A stretch of DNA of 7,394 bases from positions 1-7,394 of the forward strand of contig DAOVRB010000041.1 in the NCBI GenBank assembly GCA_030628325.1, read 5' to 3'. The notes under the pieces were generated by a model. The model was not told where the DNA came from, did no database searches, and saw nothing but the letters and a program-made list of their open reading frames with translations. The first letter of the stretch is position 1; each line of letters begins with the position of its first letter. Position numbers and translations under genes: made by a program. This DNA comes from Methanomicrobiaceae archaeon. GTDB lineage: Archaea; Halobacteriota; Methanomicrobia; Methanomicrobiales; Methanomicrobiaceae. Below, one piece after another: positions 5,913 to 7,394 of the stretch.

Positions 5913-6095
5913 TTAAGGAAGTGGTTTTTTGAGAATACATTTTTTGTAATCTTCAAATTCTTCTTTAGTAGTAATTCTTCCCAACGCTAGTCTAACACTT
6001 CCCATCCTGTACTTTTGTGCATCTCTCTTTACGTTTTCTTTGTTGATTTTAATTGGTTTTAAATCAACATCCCATACTCCTGCAATGGTCTGCAT
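5913..6095 (-). CDS. small hypothetical protein, 60 aa
   Basis: A short basic protein (MQTIAGVWDVDLKPIKINKE at the N-terminus, YRMGSVRLALGRITTKEEFE in the middle, ending CILKKPLP). I do not recognise the family; there is no membrane segment or metal-binding motif. A GAGG lies 9 nt before the ATG, a reasonable archaeal ribosome binding site. It immediately precedes the 216-aa membrane-anchored gene, so the two probably form an operon. Such small-plus-larger pairs are sometimes toxin-antitoxin or regulator-effector units, but nothing in the residues supports that here. Confidence 0.65.
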   Translation of the reverse strand: MQTIAGVWDVDLKPIKINKENVKRDAQKYRMGSVRLALGRITTKEEFEDYKKCILKKPLP

Positions 6096-6139
6096 CGGGT
6101 TTTCCTCTATTGGTTCACCTCATTACCACATGAAGTTTT

Positions 6140-6182
6140 ACCAGATATACTAAGCTATAATTTAACACACTAAATAGTTTGT
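6140..6182 (-). promoter_or_regulatory. AT-rich promoter candidate for the two-gene unit
   Basis: The minus strand carries AAATTATAGCTTAGTATATC and a CTATTTAG, both TATA-like, 50-85 nt upstream of the 60-aa gene. The plus strand is also TATA-like here (CTATAATTTAAC, ACTAAATAG), so the region could drive divergent transcription toward the hairpin cluster at 6242-6369. Which box is used cannot be told from the sequence. Confidence 0.35.
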
Positions 6183-6241
6183 GTCTTGATTTCCACCCAC
6201 ATTTTCGTCATGCGCACACCATGAGATTATATGAAGATGAA

Positions 6242-6369
6242 TGCCGTGAGTGCTTCAGTCATCGGCACCGCCTCCCTTGTGGGAGAACTTTCGGGGGGAA
6301 TCCGTTCCTCCCCCAGATCGCTCACAGGTCAACCTGAACCGTTACAAAAATTGACTCTTCTCAATTTTT
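6242..6369 (+). ncRNA. hairpin cluster, possible structured RNA
   Basis: Four consecutive inverted repeats: TGCCGTGA with TCATCGGCA (6242-6267, one bulge); CTCCC-TTGT-GGGAG (6272-6285); GGGGGGAA-TCCG-TTCCTCCCC (6293-6313, one bulge); and a perfect 9-bp AAAAATTGA/TCAATTTTT (6346-6369) followed by a T-rich stretch to about 6386. On the plus strand the last hairpin plus T-tract resembles a terminator, so a transcript from about 6200 to 6390 is conceivable. No known RNA family is recognised, and the strand is a guess. The only ORF here on the plus strand (from ATG 6221) is 38 codons and unconvincing. No gene was found elsewhere in 6096-6732. Confidence 0.3.
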
Positions 6370-6446
6370 CTGATTTCTGATTTTTAAGATTCTCTGTCGC
6401 AGTACACACAATACCCAAAACAGGACGGATGCCTCCCCATGCCTGC

Positions 6447-6499
6447 TGTGACCGTCAGGCACGGGTACTACACACCTCAAAGGTGGAACTTCGGGGATG
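6447..6499 (+). repeat. short block shared with 3010-3060
   Basis: TGACCGTCA, then CACGGGTACTACACA and AGGTGGAACTTCGGGGA, occur in the same order at about 3014-3060 and 6449-6496. The second copy is 3 nt longer in the middle. The blocks lie at different distances from the two ST7-like copies (about 0.65 and 0.16 kb), so they are either part of the duplicated unit with replaced middles, or an independent repeat. Confidence 0.7.
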
Positions 6500-6656
6500 G
6501 GGGGGGTGACGGGATGGCAGGCATTTCCCCGCACTTCGGCCCTGCCGGCGATCGGTCCCGGCGACCTCCGGGCGTTTTTTTTGGTATCCGGTCATCATTA
6601 TGATCGCCGGGGTGACTGGTGATCGACTCGCGGGGTGACCCTGAGAGGTCATGCAC

Positions 6657-7394
6657 GTTTTCATCTGTTGCATGTGACTCCTGTGACTCCTGTGAGTCAT
6701 GAGTGACTTTTGGGATCATAGAAAAGGAAATATTAATTTATTACATTTTTTTGTCCCCTGATCTCTTCTTTGACTCCCCTTTTTCTGGCATCTCCCGGAA
6801 ACTCCCTCTTCCTCACAGACAGCCACTTAAGCGCTCCATCGCTTGCCTCCCAGCCTGATTTTGCCCGTTCTGCATAGCAGATCGCCTCGTCCCGCCCTCC
6901 CGGGCTGTAGTGGTGTGGGATCTGTTTTGGGATCTTTTTATGGCCGGGGAGGAAGCCGGGAACGAAGGTGTTGCTCAGAAACGCCTCCGCGAGCGCCTCG
7001 TCTGCGGCGGGCGTCTCCCCCCCATCCCTCCGGAAGAGCCAGAGCGCCCGCCCATATGCCATTGTGGTGAGACCATCATCCGGGTACAGTTCGGGCACCC
7101 CGGCAAAGAGGTCGTCACAGTCGGCTTTGGCAAAGTTCATTGCGACGATGCAGCGAACTCCCTGGTTGTCATCCGGGTTCAGCCTGAGCATCTTCCGGTA
7201 GATACCGGCCGCCTCGTCATAGCACTCTGCCACCCAGAGGTATAGAGGTATCCGGCAAGCGTGATCAGTGCCCGCATATAAGGTAAGGACGGGTTTTTAT
7301 GTATCCCCAGAAGTGACCCTCATACTCTTCAAAGACCCCAGGTCCAAGCACCCGCTCACCCGGCTCACCCGCTCACCCGCCACCACTCCGGTAC
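6657..7394. repeat. second arm of a 0.7-kb direct repeat (first arm 3703-4405)
   Basis: From GTTTTCATCTGTTGCATG onward this segment follows 3703-4405 closely to the window edge, with only scattered substitutions and five small length differences. It includes the region after the ST7-like stop and the 3' two thirds of the gene. The arms are in the same orientation about 3 kb apart, so recombination between them could delete or duplicate the AT-rich gene pair. Confidence 0.92.
6733..7394 (-). pseudogene. second copy of the ST7-like gene, frameshifted and partial
   Basis: The C-terminal 166 codons (from GTG 7233) are nearly identical to the intact copy, with differences such as Cys-Tyr-Asp in place of Cys-Tyr-Gly and one extra Gly (RRDGGETP). 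Upstream of that the frame is broken by an 8-nt duplication (AGAGGTAT) near 7240, a 5-nt duplication (AAGG/TAAGG) near 7282 and a 17-nt duplication of CTCACCCG units near 7360. These three sum to 30 nt, but stop codons occur between them, so a full-length product is not possible. The gene runs off the right edge. The surviving 3' frame could still be translated from an internal start, but it lacks the N-terminal region and first repeats. Confidence 0.82.

Noticed and set aside
5902..5940. Upstream ATG (5940) for the 216-aa membrane-anchored protein
   Set aside because: It would overlap the 60-aa gene by 28 nt and has no better ribosome binding site than the ATG at 5901.
6235..6247. 13-base match AGATGAATGCCGT between the tnpB left end (2075-2087, minus) and 6235-6247
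   Set aside because: A 13-mer match somewhere between two strands of a 7.4-kb window is about what chance allows, and the flanks do not match.
6455..6719. Two overlapping minus-strand ORFs of about 80 aa
   Set aside because: They overlap in different frames, are Ser/His/Pro/Arg-rich, and include the degenerate GTGACTCCT repeat; no coding support.

Overview
The window looks archaeal, most likely a methanogen of the Methanomicrobia (Methanoculleus-like); this is inferred, not proven. The grounds are TATA-type promoter elements, an acylphosphatase-like protein with a heptad-repeat tail, an AAA ATPase of the DUF4143 type, and a TnpB-only IS200/IS605-family element. The region is accessory DNA. 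Nearly all coding sequence is on the minus strand, and about half of the loci are interrupted, frameshifted, duplicated or decayed.

Layout from left to right. (1) 2-931 (-): AAA/DUF4143 ATPase, open at the left window edge, with its natural 5' end removed by an insertion. (2) About 900-2124 (-): tnpB-only IS200/IS605-type element with a full RuvC triad, a zinc finger and matching hairpins at both ends. Its right end supplies an in-frame ATG to the ATPase, 9 nt after the tnpB stop codon. (3) 2303-2816 (-): acylphosphatase-family gene with a frameshift exactly at the catalytic loop. (4) 2893-3318 (-): uncertain Cys-rich small ORF. (5) 3514-3690 (-): plausible 58-aa protein whose start lies next to a decanucleotide repeat. 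(6) 3777-4790 (-): intact TPR/ST7-like gene. (7) 4791-5250: no intact gene; a probable 93-bp inverted-repeat element and a convincing 139-bp MITE that splits an ORF remnant. (8) 5251-6095 (-): AT-rich two-gene unit, a 60-aa protein followed by a 216-aa C-terminally membrane-anchored protein. (9) 6096-6732: no clear protein gene; a cluster of hairpins (possible structured RNA) and a short block shared with the 3.0-kb region. (10) 6733-7394 (-): second copy of the ST7-like gene, broken by small tandem duplications and running off the right edge.

The clearest themes are mobile-element remodelling (TnpB element, two MITE-like elements) and a direct repeat of about 0.7 kb (3703-4405 and 6657-7394) flanking the AT-rich gene pair. 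The most interesting arrangement is the TnpB element whose right end creates a new start for the interrupted ATPase, and whose predicted omega-RNA guide would be copied from that same ATPase gene. No tRNA, rRNA or CRISPR array was seen.
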